A stretch of DNA of 52,013 bases from Microcaldota archaeon (GCA_021850805.1 JAJZKO010000006.1:1-52013); one strand, 5' to 3'; shown: positions 32,830 to 41,695, numbered from the stretch's first letter. The notes: generated from the sequence alone by a model not told the origin. Numbers and translations: made by a program.

Positions 32830-34095
32830 TTACTTCTTTACTACGTCAAGCACAACTCCTGCCGCAACGGTCTGACCCATATCTCTTATGGCAAACCTGC
32901 CGAGCTGCGGGAAGTCGCTGTACTTCTCCACTACCATTGGCTTCGAGATCTTTATCTTCACAAGCGCTACGTCTCCGTTCTTCAGGAATTCAGGGTTCTT
33001 CTGCATGGTCTGCCCTGTCTTAGGATCCTTCTTCTCCAGAAGCTCGGTTATCGTCGCTGCTATCTGTGCTGTATGTATGTGGAACACCGGTGTGTATCCA
33101 GGAGCTATTGCAGTTGGGTGGTTTATCACAACTATCTGCGCGGTGAATTCCTCCGTTACCGTTGGCGGGTTTGATGCGGGTCCTACCACATCTCCCCTCT
33201 TTATGTCCTTCTTGTCAACGCCCTTTACATTAAATCCTACGTTATCTCCAGGCTCCGCCGTCTGAAGCTGCTGGTGGTGCATCTCTATGCTCTTTACCTC
33301 TGTCTTGGCGCCGCTTGGCATTATGATTACCTGGTCTCCAGGCTTCATCACTCCTGTCTCAACCCTGCCTACAGGAACAGTTCCGAATCCGGCAATGCTG
33401 TATACGTCCTGGATGGGCAGCCTGAGCGGTTTCTCTACAGGTTTCTTAGGCGCAACAAGCGTATCAAGCGCACCTAGAAGCGTTGGTCCATTATACCATG
33501 AGAGCTTATCTGACTTTGAAGAGACGTTGGAGCCTTCAAGTGCAGAGTAAGGAACAAATGTTATCTTGCTTATATCGTATCCTACGGTCTTGAGCAGTTC
33601 GCTTACCTTGTTCTTTACATCGTCGAACTTGGCCCTGTCAAAATTGACAGCATCCATCTTGTTCAACCCGACTATAAGCTGGCTTATTCCAAGAACCTTG
33701 GCAAGATAAGCGTGCTCCCTTGTCTGGGACTGTATTCCGTCAGCGCATGAGACCACGAGCACAGCGGCATCAGCCTGCGATGCGCCTGTTATCATGTTCT
33801 TTACGAAGTCCCTGTGTCCTGGTGCATCTATTATAGTGAAGTAGTACTTCGGAGTCTGAAAATCCCTGTGCATGATGTCTATTGTGATTCCCCTCTCTCT
33901 TTCTTCCTTGAGCTGGTCCATTACGAAAGCGAATTCGAATGTGGGCCTGTTGTACTTGGTTACTTCTTCCTTGAGCTTCTTCATATCCTGCTCAGATATC
34001 GTCTTTGTATCATAAAGCAGCCTTCCTACTGTCGTTGACTTTCCATGGTCTATGTGACCTATGAAGATCAAATTCATGTGCGGTTTTTCAGCCAT
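32830..34095 (-). CDS. tuf: Translation elongation factor EF-1 alpha
   Basis: The 421-residue GTPase has G1 'GHIDHGKST' (residues 10-18), the EF-1A signature '[11 protein letters not shown]', G3 'DAPGHRDF', and G4 'GLNKMD', followed by two beta-barrel domains. It delivers aminoacyl-tRNA to the ribosome. The ATG at 34095 is fixed by an ideal AGGTGA Shine-Dalgarno seven bases upstream; an in-frame extension to 34134 contains none. A TTTAAAT on the minus strand near 34191-34198 is the probable promoter, with a leader of about 70 nt. rps10 follows in the same operon. Confidence 0.97.
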   Translation of the reverse strand: MAEKPHMNLIFIGHIDHGKSTTVGRLLYDTKTISEQDMKKLKEEVTKYNRPTFEFAFVMDQLKEERERGITIDIMHRDFQTPKYYFTIIDAPGHRDFVKNMITGASQADAAVLVVSCADGIQSQTREHAYLAKVLGISQLIVGLNKMDAVNFDRAKFDDVKNKVSELLKTVGYDISKITFVPYSALEGSNVSSKSDKLSWYNGPTLLGALDTLVAPKKPVEKPLRLPIQDVYSIAGFGTVPVGRVETGVMKPGDQVIIMPSGAKTEVKSIEMHHQQLQTAEPGDNVGFNVKGVDKKDIKRGDVVGPASNPPTVTEEFTAQIVVINHPTAIAPGYTPVFHIHTAQIAATITELLEKKDPKTGQTMQKNPEFLKNGDVALVKIKISKPMVVEKYSDFPQLGRFAIRDMGQTVAAGVVLDVVKK

Positions 34096-34218
34096 ATTTT
34101 CACCTAATAAAGCATATAATAAGCCTAGAATCACTCCTGATAAAAGAGCCTAAAGCTAAATGTAAGCCAATAGTATATGTATAGTAAGCTATTTAAATCT
34201 TGCTATGCCTTCACGACA

Positions 34219-34572
34219 TTAAACCTGCCTGGCATTCCCCGTCAGGCTAAGTATGGCTTCGGCTATGTTCCCGCCTGATGCATTCAGCGCTTCCCTTGCC
34301 TCCTCTGCCCCAACGCCGGTCTTCTCCATGACCATACTTACGTCCTCCTCGCTTATCTCAGCGTGGACCTCCTTCTTCACCTCTCTCGCTTCTCCTGCAA
34401 CCTGGAACGATTTCGAGCCCTGCGCCTCTATGAGCGTTACGGAAGGGTTGTCTATTACTATATCCATCCCTTCGCACTCTATCACTACGCGCCTCGCCTC
34501 CAGCTCCTCGCTGTGTATTCCCATCCTGTCCATCATGCTCTTAAGCGCTCTAGGGTCTATGTTAGGCATCAT
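34219..34572 (-). CDS. nac: Nascent polypeptide-associated complex protein (NAC)
   Basis: The 117-residue archaeal NAC has a NAC domain with 'IDPRALKSMMDRMGI' at the N terminus and 'DIVIDNPSVTLIEAQGSKSFQVAGEARE' (beta barrel). A C-terminal UBA domain follows: 'ISEEDVSMVMEKTGVGAEEAREALNASGGNIAEAILSL'. It binds ribosomes near the exit tunnel as a homodimer and shields nascent chains. The start uses the first of two adjacent ATG codons. It is the third gene of a minus-strand run with the glycosyltransferase and DUF424 genes, although a 71-base gap separates it from DUF424. Confidence 0.95.
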   Translation of the reverse strand: MMPNIDPRALKSMMDRMGIHSEELEARRVVIECEGMDIVIDNPSVTLIEAQGSKSFQVAGEAREVKKEVHAEISEEDVSMVMEKTGVGAEEAREALNASGGNIAEAILSLTGNARQV

Positions 34573-34643
34573 TCAATCCCTAATATATTGCAGACAAATA
34601 ATAAATTATGTTATGCACGAGGCAATACCAAATATCCTGAACC

Positions 34644-34970
34644 TTAATCGTCCAATATGCCTTCGAATGCCCTGCATATGTACACAAAAGGTATACCTTG
34701 CACGGAATCTATCTGGTCTTTCTTAACTATGCTCTTCTTTATGAATACCCCCGTGGCCCTCTCTCCTATGGCGTTTACCGTATAAAAGTCCTCAGGGTCC
34801 AGCTCCTCTGCAAATACATCCTCGTCTTCCCTCTCGCCTCTGTAGAAGTCAGAGTATCTCACCAGGTCAAGTTCCTTGTTGCCTTCCTCATATCTCTTTC
34901 CCAGGAGCTCCTCATCGCATACCGCTATGAGTTTCCCGTTCGGAGTCTCGTGTACCTTGACAAGGATCAA
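34644..34970 (-). CDS. DUF424 family protein
   Basis: The 108-residue protein matches the archaeal DUF424 family: 'LVKVHETPNGKLIAVCDEELLGKRYEEG', 'LDLVRYSDFYRGE', 'NAIGERATGVFIKKSIV' and 'IPFVYI'. The function is not established; members often lie near translation genes. The start is TTG, four bases after the stop of the glycosyltransferase, with GGGTAA inside that gene's end acting as Shine-Dalgarno, so the two are cotranscribed. No signal or membrane segment. Confidence 0.85.
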   Translation of the reverse strand: MILVKVHETPNGKLIAVCDEELLGKRYEEGNKELDLVRYSDFYRGEREDEDVFAEELDPEDFYTVNAIGERATGVFIKKSIVKKDQIDSVQGIPFVYICRAFEGILDD

Positions 34971-34974
34971 ATGA

Positions 34975-36471
34975 TTACCCGTATTTGTAGAAGAAATAGA
35001 ATGTGGAAGTATAAAGGGAACCGTACCAGATAAGCCAAAGCCCGCCGGACAGGTTATTGAGCATAAGCGCTATCCCTCCAAGTCCGAATAATGCAGCAGA
35101 GAATACAACTTCGGTAAATGAATTCCTAAAGGCAAGCGGAAGCCTCCTGCTCGACTTGCTGTAATCCCCGCTCCAGGCATTCTTCCTGCGGAAGTTGGTA
35201 ATAGCCGAGAGCGCTGCATTAGCCCTGACAAAGGCAAGGGAGAAATTAAGGAAAAGGACCATGAACCCCTTCTTTACCGACTTGAAGTATACCTTTGTGA
35301 GTATAACAGGGGTTACAAGCGATAGCGCAAATACTCCGAATCCCGCAATCTCTATATAGTTTCCGAGATACCGTGCCTCTATCAGCTGCTTTGCGCTCAT
35401 ACTGGCGAACTGCAGCGAAGAGAATACGATGAGGATCGATACTACGGTAAAGAAGATGAGTATAACTGATATGTAGTTAAGCCCGAATCCATGCGTGAAG
35501 TAGTCAACCTTGGAAAGGGCGCCCATCCTCTTGTTATCCTTGTTGTGCCTGTTCCTCAGGAAATAGAGCAGGAACTGCGTGTCACCATAATTATACCTCC
35601 ACTGCTGCTTCACAAGGTCGCTGAACTTCATTATCGGCTTGCCAAGCGCATACACCTTGGGCACATAGAGGCTCTTGAACTCCTTCTTGTCAGATTCGAA
35701 GCTGAAGAATGTATCCTCTGTCACATATTCGGGGAAGCCACCCACTTTGTCTATTGCTGAGCGCCTTATCATGCCGCACGATCCGGCGAATATCGCGGTA
35801 TTGTTAAGGGCCCTTGAAGGCTGTATGAACTTGAAGAAGAACGCGTCGAACAGGTTCACCGTGTCAGAGAAGAACGAGCCCTTTGAGTACCTCTTCTCGG
35901 TTTGTATATATGCTATGTCTCTGTCATTGAAGTAAGGAAGTATATCCTTTACAAATTCCCTGTCTATGAGCTTCTCATCCCCGTCGAATATCGCTATAAA
36001 CTCCTCATCTGATATCTTCAGCATATTGTTCAGAGCTCCCGCCTTATAGCCTTTCCTGGTTTTCCTGTGTATATACTGTATTCCTGCGGACGCGCAGAAG
36101 TTCCTCAGGAAATCGTTTATGTACCTCTTGTCAGAGTCATCCAGGAGATAGTACGAGATCCTGCCTTTCTCATAATCCATCTTGAGGAGTTTCAGGAAAT
36201 TGTTCTTCACCATGACCGGATCCTCATTGTAAACCGGCACAACAACAGCAACCTTCGGCGTGTAGTCCAGGGGCCTCAGGCTCTTCCTTATTGCTTCTAT
36301 CTTCTTTGCATAGAAATTCGACCTGTAATAGGAATAAGACGAGAATATGTTGAAGAATCCGGATATCGATGAGAGCAGGAGGAATACTACTGCTATGATG
36401 TAAAGGTAAATGTTGGTGGAATTGTATAGCAGGTATATCGAAAAAGCGATGCCGAAGACCGTAAGCATCAC
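34975..36471 (-). CDS. Membrane glycosyltransferase, family 2 (cellulose synthase-like)
   Basis: The 498-residue protein has two N-terminal membrane helices, a cytoplasmic GT-A domain and about four C-terminal helices. Processive GT2 motifs are present: 'AVVVPVYNED', 'YLLDDSDK', 'FDGDE' (DxD-like), 'TEDTFFS' (catalytic TED) and 'QQWRYNYGD' in place of QxxRW. It probably polymerises or transfers sugars for cell-surface glycans, or flips the growing chain out. The first standard start is GTG at 36471 directly before ATG. The frame stays open and protein-like for 18 more codons upstream ('LRFDDFVRAVTIGLF'), including a CTG preceded by GGTGAG, so the true start may lie further upstream. Confidence 0.85.
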   Translation of the reverse strand: MMLTVFGIAFSIYLLYNSTNIYLYIIAVVFLLLSSISGFFNIFSSYSYYRSNFYAKKIEAIRKSLRPLDYTPKVAVVVPVYNEDPVMVKNNFLKLLKMDYEKGRISYYLLDDSDKRYINDFLRNFCASAGIQYIHRKTRKGYKAGALNNMLKISDEEFIAIFDGDEKLIDREFVKDILPYFNDRDIAYIQTEKRYSKGSFFSDTVNLFDAFFFKFIQPSRALNNTAIFAGSCGMIRRSAIDKVGGFPEYVTEDTFFSFESDKKEFKSLYVPKVYALGKPIMKFSDLVKQQWRYNYGDTQFLLYFLRNRHNKDNKRMGALSKVDYFTHGFGLNYISVILIFFTVVSILIVFSSLQFASMSAKQLIEARYLGNYIEIAGFGVFALSLVTPVILTKVYFKSVKKGFMVLFLNFSLAFVRANAALSAITNFRRKNAWSGDYSKSSRRLPLAFRNSFTEVVFSAALFGLGGIALMLNNLSGGLWLIWYGSLYTSTFYFFYKYG

Positions 36472-36590
36472 GAAAAGCCCTATGGTAACTGCCCTTACGA
36501 AATCATCAAACCTCAGAAGCTCACCATGCTACACAGAAATGATAATCTGACAGCAATATTAATTAATAAAACTTTGTAATATATCTGTGC

Positions 36591-36712
36591 GCCGGGATGG
36601 CAGAACCAGGTAAATGCGCCAGAAAAAACAGGCGAAACTCGAGATCTGGTGGCCTTTGGCTTTCTGGGTTCAAAATGCATCAGCAAGATGCATGAATCTC
36701 CCAGTCCCGGCG
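36591..36712 (+). tRNA. tRNA-Ser(CGA) with two non-canonical BHB introns
   Basis: Acceptor GCCGGGA/TCCCGGC, D stem GCA/TGC, anticodon stem CCAGA/TCTGG, 14-base variable arm with stem GCC/GGC, T stem CTGGG/CCCAG, discriminator G. Intron 1 (36623-36636, 14 nt) lies between positions 30 and 31. Its central helix is CGCC (36617-36620) with GGCG (36631-36634), with bulges AGA and AAA. Intron 2 (36675-36698, 24 nt) lies in the T loop between positions 59 and 60. There the T stem is the outer helix, TTCA/TGAA the central helix, AAA and TCT the bulges, and TGCATC/GATGCA the inner helix. Removing both gives an 84-nt tRNA with anticodon loop CTCGAGA and T loop TTCAAAT. Type II arm, G73 and CGA anticodon identify Ser. 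No CCA encoded. Confidence 0.93.
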
Positions 36713-36720
36713 TATAACGC

Positions 36721-37335
36721 TTATGCCGAACTTCCAAGCATCGCACCTATCTTCTCCTCAAGCCAGCTTTCCGCGTCCTTGAATACCGAATACCTGACAG
36801 CGTTTATTCCCAGCTTTGCTGCAGCCTCGACATTCTCTTCTAGGTCGTCGACGAAGGAGACCTCCTCATAGCGCACTGCGAAGGGATCCACTGCGGATAT
36901 GTATATCTGCCGCTCAGGCTTCCTGACACCCATCGCGAAAGATGCGTAGCGTTTGTCGAAAAACTCCTTCCTCTCGCCTAACATCCGCTCAGCCGAAGCG
37001 TACCTGTATGGATCTATATTGGAGAGCCATGCTGTCTTTACACGGCTGTGCAGTCCCCTTATAAAGTCAAGAAGCTCATAGTTAAGCGAAGAATTCTTCT
37101 CGAAGAAGCCGACATAGTCAACTTCCTTTGCCGCAATCCCAAGCCTATCAGCGATCTTTCTCTCAAAAAGCTCCAGGTTCAAGGAGCCGAGCTCCATGCC
37201 TGTTATCCCTGCATCTACATCCGCATGGAACTCCTCCTCTTCCATTCCTGAGATAGAGGAGAGGTACTCCCTATACCAAGAGCCTTTGTACGCTATCAGC
37301 ACTCCGCCTATGTCAAACATCGCAAGCTTAAGCAT
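36721..37335 (-). CDS. HAD-superfamily hydrolase (subfamily IA, YihX-like)
   Basis: The 204-residue protein has a full HAD motif set: 'FDIGGVLI' (motif I with nucleophile Asp; the second Asp is Gly as in the YihX-type branch), 'WLSNIDP' (motif II Ser), 'VRKPERQIY' (motif III Lys) and 'SFVDDLEENVEAA' (motif IV acidic pair). It should be an active phosphatase on a small phosphorylated metabolite or nucleotide. The ATG at 37335 is preferred over a TTG at 37356 that overlaps the previous gene. It lies 17 bases after the CDGSH gene on the same strand. Confidence 0.82.
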   Translation of the reverse strand: MLKLAMFDIGGVLIAYKGSWYREYLSSISGMEEEEFHADVDAGITGMELGSLNLELFERKIADRLGIAAKEVDYVGFFEKNSSLNYELLDFIRGLHSRVKTAWLSNIDPYRYASAERMLGERKEFFDKRYASFAMGVRKPERQIYISAVDPFAVRYEEVSFVDDLEENVEAAAKLGINAVRYSVFKDAESWLEEKIGAMLGSSA

Positions 37336-37352
37336 CGGAACGCACTTCAGGC

Positions 37353-37619
37353 TCAATATTCGTTCTGCAATCCGGAATCGTCCTTAAGCTCCCTTCTCCC
37401 TCCTTCAACGTCGTAACCGTATACCTTTGAGCTATCCTCGTCTGCCGTGCGCTTGTGGCTGCCGTCGCAGAATGGCTTGTGTCTTGATAGGCCGCATGCA
37501 CAGACATGTATCTGGTAGCTCTTAACCTTCTCATCATTGCTTAGCTTCTCGAAGCCAGGTATGTCCCCTAATCTTATTACGAAAGGATGGTTCGCGTTAT
37601 GCTTAACGAGCCTTGACAT
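37353..37619 (-). CDS. CDGSH-type iron-sulfur protein
   Basis: The 88-residue protein has one full CDGSH motif, 'CACGLSRHKPFCDGSH' (residues 40-55), in which three cysteines and one histidine hold a redox-active [2Fe-2S] cluster. The N-terminal part is short and soluble with no membrane anchor. CDGSH proteins take part in iron or redox handling; the partner is unknown. It lies 11 bases after the alkyltransferase gene on the same strand and just before a HAD phosphatase, so the three form a likely operon. A second, shorter CDGSH protein occurs at 51463-51636. Confidence 0.9.
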   Translation of the reverse strand: MSRLVKHNANHPFVIRLGDIPGFEKLSNDEKVKSYQIHVCACGLSRHKPFCDGSHKRTADEDSSKVYGYDVEGGRRELKDDSGLQNEY

Positions 37620-37630
37620 TAAATCACGCT

Positions 37631-37987
37631 TTAATCCATCGCTGCAAATCCTTTAAAACCTTCAGCGCTAAGTAGTTTAGCCTTCTTCCTGCTCTCCTTC
37701 CTTCCCGAGTATCCGCCTATGCTGTTGTCGCTTCTTACTACCCTGTGGCACGGCACCTCAGGAGCAAAAGGATTGATCCTGAGGGCATTTCCTACTGCCC
37801 TGTAAGCCCTCGGTCTCCCTATCCTGCGTGCGAGCTCCTTATAGGTTATCACCGTCCCTCTCGGCACCTTGATGGTCTCAAGCAGGACATCCTTCTGGAA
37901 ATCCGTGAGCGTCTCCGATTCTATTATTCTTCTCTCAAAATCCTTTCCGTTTCTTGCCCGCACAAGGAATATATAAACAGAAAGCAA
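37631..37987 (-). CDS. ogt: Methylated-DNA-protein cysteine methyltransferase (MGMT domain)
   Basis: The 118-residue protein has the C-terminal MGMT domain only: 'LTDFQKDVLLETIKVPRGTVITYKELARRIGRP', 'RAVGNALRINPFAPEVPCHRVVRSDNSIGGYSGR'. The PCHRV motif carries the alkyl-acceptor cysteine, so it can remove alkyl groups from O6-guanine. The usual N-terminal domain is absent, as in many short archaeal forms. The listed start is TTG at 37987. A TATA box near 37988-37998 would place transcription start near 37965 and make GTG at 37963 a leaderless start instead, removing eight residues. Confidence 0.88.
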   Translation of the reverse strand: MLSVYIFLVRARNGKDFERRIIESETLTDFQKDVLLETIKVPRGTVITYKELARRIGRPRAYRAVGNALRINPFAPEVPCHRVVRSDNSIGGYSGRKESRKKAKLLSAEGFKGFAAMD

Positions 37988-38023
37988 TTATAATACAGCC
38001 TGTAAACGGGTGCCTAGACTCAT
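37988..38023. promoter_or_regulatory. Divergent promoter (ogt / epimerase)
   Basis: ATTATAAT near 37988-37995 can serve as TATA box on both strands: for the alkyltransferase at -28 from GTG 37963 and for the epimerase about 33 bases before ATG 38024. The two genes share a gap of only 36 bases. Confidence 0.45.
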
Positions 38024-38935
38024 ATGGAAATAGTAATTGCCGGAGGTACCGGATTCGTGGGGAACAGACTGACAAAACTGCTGCTCAGGAGCGGAGCAAG
38101 GGTAACAGTGCTGAGCAGGTCGGAAGTCAAGCTCAACGACGAGCTTCTGCAATATGTCAAGTGGTCTCCAGGCTCCAAAGCGGAAAAGGACTGGTCATGG
38201 TGCATAGACGGCGCGCACGCGGTGGTAAACCTCTCAGGAGCGCCCCTCTCAGGGAAGAGATGGAGCAGAAAGCAAAAAGACGGGATACTGAACAGCAGGC
38301 TTAAGGCAACAAGGGCTATTGCAGAGGCAATAAAAAAGGCATCCAACCCGCCAAAAGTTCTCGTATCAGGCTCCGCAGTAGGCTACTACGGCAATGGCGG
38401 GGAGAAGGAGCTTACCGAGTCATCTCCATGCGGAAAAGGCTTCCTTGCAGAAGTCTGCATGAGATGGGAGGCAGAAGCCCACGCCGCTTCTGGTGCAGGA
38501 ACCAGGGTATGCTTTGCAAGGACAGGGATAGTGCTTGGCAGGGAAGGGGGGATGATAAGGCAGATGGAGATGATGCTCAGATACTTTGTCTCTGCGAAAT
38601 TCGGCAATGGAAAGCAGTGGATGCCATGGATACATGCGGATGACGAAGCAAAGGCTATAAAATTTCTGATCGATTCTAAGGGCTGCGCAGGTGCATATAA
38701 CCTGGCGTCTCCCAATCCTGTAAGAAATCTGGAGTTTTCCGAGAAGTTGTCCAAATATTCCGGAAGAAAGGGGCTCCTGAAGCCTCCCGAAGCACTTCTC
38801 CGCGCAGCTGCAGGAGAGATGGCCGAGGAAATGATATTCACCAGCCAGAGAGTGTTTCCAAAGAGGCTGGAGAAGGCAGGGTACAGATTCTCATACCCAT
38901 CAATAGACAACGCCCTCAAGGAGATATTCGGATAA
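38024..38935 (+). CDS. TIGR01777 family SDR epimerase (YfcH/SDR39U1-like)
   Basis: The 303-residue protein begins with the extended-SDR nucleotide motif 'MEIVIAGGTGFVGNRLTKLL' and follows the family through 'AVVNLSGAPLSGKRWSRKQKDGILNSR', 'VSGSAVGYYGNGG', 'FLAEVCMRWEAEA' and 'RTGIVLGREGGMI', then 'WMPWIHADDEAKAI' and 'YNLASPNPVRN'. The catalytic YxxxK of typical SDR members is not conserved in this family. Function is unassigned; members are NAD(P)-dependent epimerase-like proteins found in all domains. It is divergent from the alkyltransferase gene and convergent with the helicase gene. Confidence 0.88.
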   Translation: MEIVIAGGTGFVGNRLTKLLLRSGARVTVLSRSEVKLNDELLQYVKWSPGSKAEKDWSWCIDGAHAVVNLSGAPLSGKRWSRKQKDGILNSRLKATRAIAEAIKKASNPPKVLVSGSAVGYYGNGGEKELTESSPCGKGFLAEVCMRWEAEAHAASGAGTRVCFARTGIVLGREGGMIRQMEMMLRYFVSAKFGNGKQWMPWIHADDEAKAIKFLIDSKGCAGAYNLASPNPVRNLEFSEKLSKYSGRKGLLKPPEALLRAAAGEMAEEMIFTSQRVFPKRLEKAGYRFSYPSIDNALKEIFG

Positions 38936-38955
38936 TCCATTACACATGCTGGGCA

Positions 38956-41658
38956 TCAGCCAAGCCCTGCAGAGAGCATCCTTCCAAGAAGGTCATCGGC
39001 ATCCGAAGCTAGAAAGTCGTCTATGAACTTCTGCGGATTTTCCCTGTACTGGAAGAACTTCGCAAGCGCCTTCTCGAATGTGCCGAACTGCCCCTTCCTG
39101 GGCTGCACATCGTCAAGCTCATATCCTATAACCCCGGTATTTACCCTCCCTCTCAGCGAGATATACGCTATCCCAACCATGATATTCCCGGGCCCGATTC
39201 CCCTGCTTACCGCGTAGAGGTTCCTGTAAACCTCAAGCTGCCTCCTGTGCTCCGATGCCCTTGACGTGTCCCTGTCAGTCTTATAATCAAGTATGATGAA
39301 CTTTCCGTCACTGCACCTGAAAAGTGCGTCTATAACACCGACAAATTGGAGGTTCTCGTGCACCGCATGCGACAACTTCGCAGTCTCGGTGCTCAGCCTA
39401 AGCTCTGCATCTACCTGAACTGCCCCATACTTCTCCCCAAGCTCCTTGGATATGGCATTTATGTTACTCATGTGCAAAAGATCCTCTCCCTTAAGCTCAT
39501 CAGCCCTAAGCTCTCCCCTGAATAATCTCTCAGCAATCTTGTGGATATGCGACCCTCTCGCTGCCGCAGGGCTGCTCTCGTTTAGCCCTAATATGTACCG
39601 TTTCATAAACTCGTAGCTGTCGGATACGGTGTTGACCATGGAATATGACAGCCTCTCGACCCCATTGAAATAGTTATTTATCATGCCTTCAAGCCACTTC
39701 CCTTCTGCAGCAAGCTCAGTCTCCGCTTCCTCCTTTCTGCCCGATGCGAAGAGCGAATAAGCCCTCTCGGCGCGGGTAGCACCATGCCTCTGCAGGTAAG
39801 CGCCCTGATCAATATCCTCCACCTCGGCGCTCCCAGCCTTATAATGCCACGCATTCTTCTTGCTTGCAATAATATACAGGCAATCCTTTGCCCGCGTAAG
39901 CGCGACGAAGTCCACCCTGAGGTTCTCTTCCCTCAGCTCCTCCCGTACATCTATGCCCTTGCAGGCCTTCATTATCGAGTATACCGCCATATCGACGAGG
40001 CTGAGGTTCTCTCGCGGTTCGCGCGGAGCATATATGACATTCTCGAATTCCAGTCCCTTTGCCTTGTGCACAGTAGTGATAACAAGCTTCTCCCCGGCAG
40101 CGGGTTCCTGCTCGTCCTCTCCCGCTACTATATAATCGACGAAATCCTCCATGGATGAGACCGCGGAAGGAAAGTCGGCAAGTTCCTCAATGCTCCTCCT
40201 TATTGATTTTGCAGCCTCAAAATAATCCCTGCTTATGGAGATGCTTATTGGTATTACGCAGCTGTCCATTAACCCGATAAGCGTATCCATCCTCGAGGCC
40301 TTCTTCCTAAGCTCCTCGAATTTCCCGCTGCCGCTGCCAAATCTCTTCTGAGAGAGCCCCGTGCCACCATGCTTAACCTCACCTGCTATCTCGAAGGCTT
40401 CCCTGAGTGTCAGCCCGGAAAAGGGGGTGTAAAGCGCCCTCCTGATATCATCTGCATCTGTGGATATCAGCCCTCGTAGGAAGGCGGCTATCTCGCTTCT
40501 TGCCCTTAACGAAGCAAAGCTTCCTGAGGTGCTTGAGTAGCGTATTCCATGCTCATCAAGCAGGCGCGAGATGGAAAGAAGCTGCCCTCTGCTCCTGGTA
40601 ATTATCGCAATACGGTCCCCGTCTCGCAGGGAGCCAAGCAATTCTGCGGCTTTGTATACGCATGCCGCATCCTGGTCATCTGAGGGCATAATCCTTACTA
40701 CGCCTCCGGATCCGCGTCTCCCTCTAAGCCCCTCCAGCTCAGGCTCATAACCATCCCTTCTACCGGTCTTCGAGAGGAAATAACTCTTAGCGTATTCAAG
40801 TATCTCATCCTTGCTTCTATAGTTCAGCCTGAGCTTCTCTTCCTTTGCGCCTTCGCCTCCGAACCTTGAGAAATTAGAGAAGCTCCCGCCCTGGAATCCG
40901 AATATTGACTGCTTCCTATCCCCTACTGCAAATATCCTGTCCCCGCTCATCTCGGCTATCTCGGCTTCAAGCTCATTCACGTCCTGCGTCTCATCAACAA
41001 GTACATGCCTGTAGTGCCTCTTTCTCCTGTCATACTTCCTCTTGAAAAGAATGAGCATATCATTATAGTCTATCATCCCCTCAGGCTTTGCTTTCTCATA
41101 TGCTTTGAATGAGTCCAAAAAATACCTGAGGAACTGCGCATGCTCCTCCAGTCCTGCATCTTCCATCCCGGAGTGGAGCTCAGCAAGCGCCCTCTCTGCC
41201 GATACAATGTCTATCGCCCCAGGGAGAATCCCGAAACTCTTAAGGTACCTTATCGCGTTCTCCATCTTGGGCACGAACTCCTCAAGTATATACTCCCTGC
41301 TGTAATTAAGGGCATTTGCCTCCATGAGGTGCCTGAATATTGTGTACCTTATGAATCTATTGCTAACAACTCCGTAATCCCTATCGTTGTCCTGAAGGTA
41401 GCCAAAGGCATATCCATGAAAAGTATCCACACTAAGCTCATCTGCGTTGAACTCTATTCCTGCGTCTGATGCCTTCTTAAGTACTCTCATCCTCATCTCT
41501 GCCGCAGCTTTGTTAGTGAACGTTATGCAGAGTATCTCGCTGGGCTTGACACCCTTGGAGATAAGCGCGATGACCTCGTTCGCTATCGCCTCCGTCTTCC
41601 CGGTCCCAGGATTAGCCAAGATACGAACATTTGAGCCTTCACCGTAAGAAGCATCCAT
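38956..41658 (-). CDS. UvrD/AddA-type helicase-nuclease
   Basis: The 900-residue superfamily 1 protein has Walker A 'ANPGTGKT' (15-22), 'CITFTNKAAAEM' (Ia), 'VDETQDVNE' (II, about 220), 'FGFQGGSFSNF' near 255, 'TVHKAKGLEFENV' (V) and 'VALTRAKDCLYI' (VI). A C-terminal PD-(D/E)XK nuclease of the RecB type follows, with 'VGVIDALF' and 'ILDYKTDRDT' (about 789). It should resect or process DNA ends in recombinational repair. The start lacks the usual UvrD Q motif (LNxxQ), because an in-frame TGA lies two codons upstream of the ATG. This means a shortened N terminus or an undetected frameshift. Confidence 0.88.
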   Translation of the reverse strand: MDASYGEGSNVRILANPGTGKTEAIANEVIALISKGVKPSEILCITFTNKAAAEMRMRVLKKASDAGIEFNADELSVDTFHGYAFGYLQDNDRDYGVVSNRFIRYTIFRHLMEANALNYSREYILEEFVPKMENAIRYLKSFGILPGAIDIVSAERALAELHSGMEDAGLEEHAQFLRYFLDSFKAYEKAKPEGMIDYNDMLILFKRKYDRRKRHYRHVLVDETQDVNELEAEIAEMSGDRIFAVGDRKQSIFGFQGGSFSNFSRFGGEGAKEEKLRLNYRSKDEILEYAKSYFLSKTGRRDGYEPELEGLRGRRGSGGVVRIMPSDDQDAACVYKAAELLGSLRDGDRIAIITRSRGQLLSISRLLDEHGIRYSSTSGSFASLRARSEIAAFLRGLISTDADDIRRALYTPFSGLTLREAFEIAGEVKHGGTGLSQKRFGSGSGKFEELRKKASRMDTLIGLMDSCVIPISISISRDYFEAAKSIRRSIEELADFPSAVSSMEDFVDYIVAGEDEQEPAAGEKLVITTVHKAKGLEFENVIYAPREPRENLSLVDMAVYSIMKACKGIDVREELREENLRVDFVALTRAKDCLYIIASKKNAWHYKAGSAEVEDIDQGAYLQRHGATRAERAYSLFASGRKEEAETELAAEGKWLEGMINNYFNGVERLSYSMVNTVSDSYEFMKRYILGLNESSPAAARGSHIHKIAERLFRGELRADELKGEDLLHMSNINAISKELGEKYGAVQVDAELRLSTETAKLSHAVHENLQFVGVIDALFRCSDGKFIILDYKTDRDTSRASEHRRQLEVYRNLYAVSRGIGPGNIMVGIAYISLRGRVNTGVIGYELDDVQPRKGQFGTFEKALAKFFQYRENPQKFIDDFLASDADDLLGRMLSAGLG

Positions 41659-41695
41659 GCTATCTCAACTGCATATACAATAATGGCATTACTCC

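Noticed and set aside
36513-36746. Minus-strand ORF across the tRNA-Ser gene
   Set aside because: The region is fully explained by the intron-containing tRNA; the frame has no start signal or domain.
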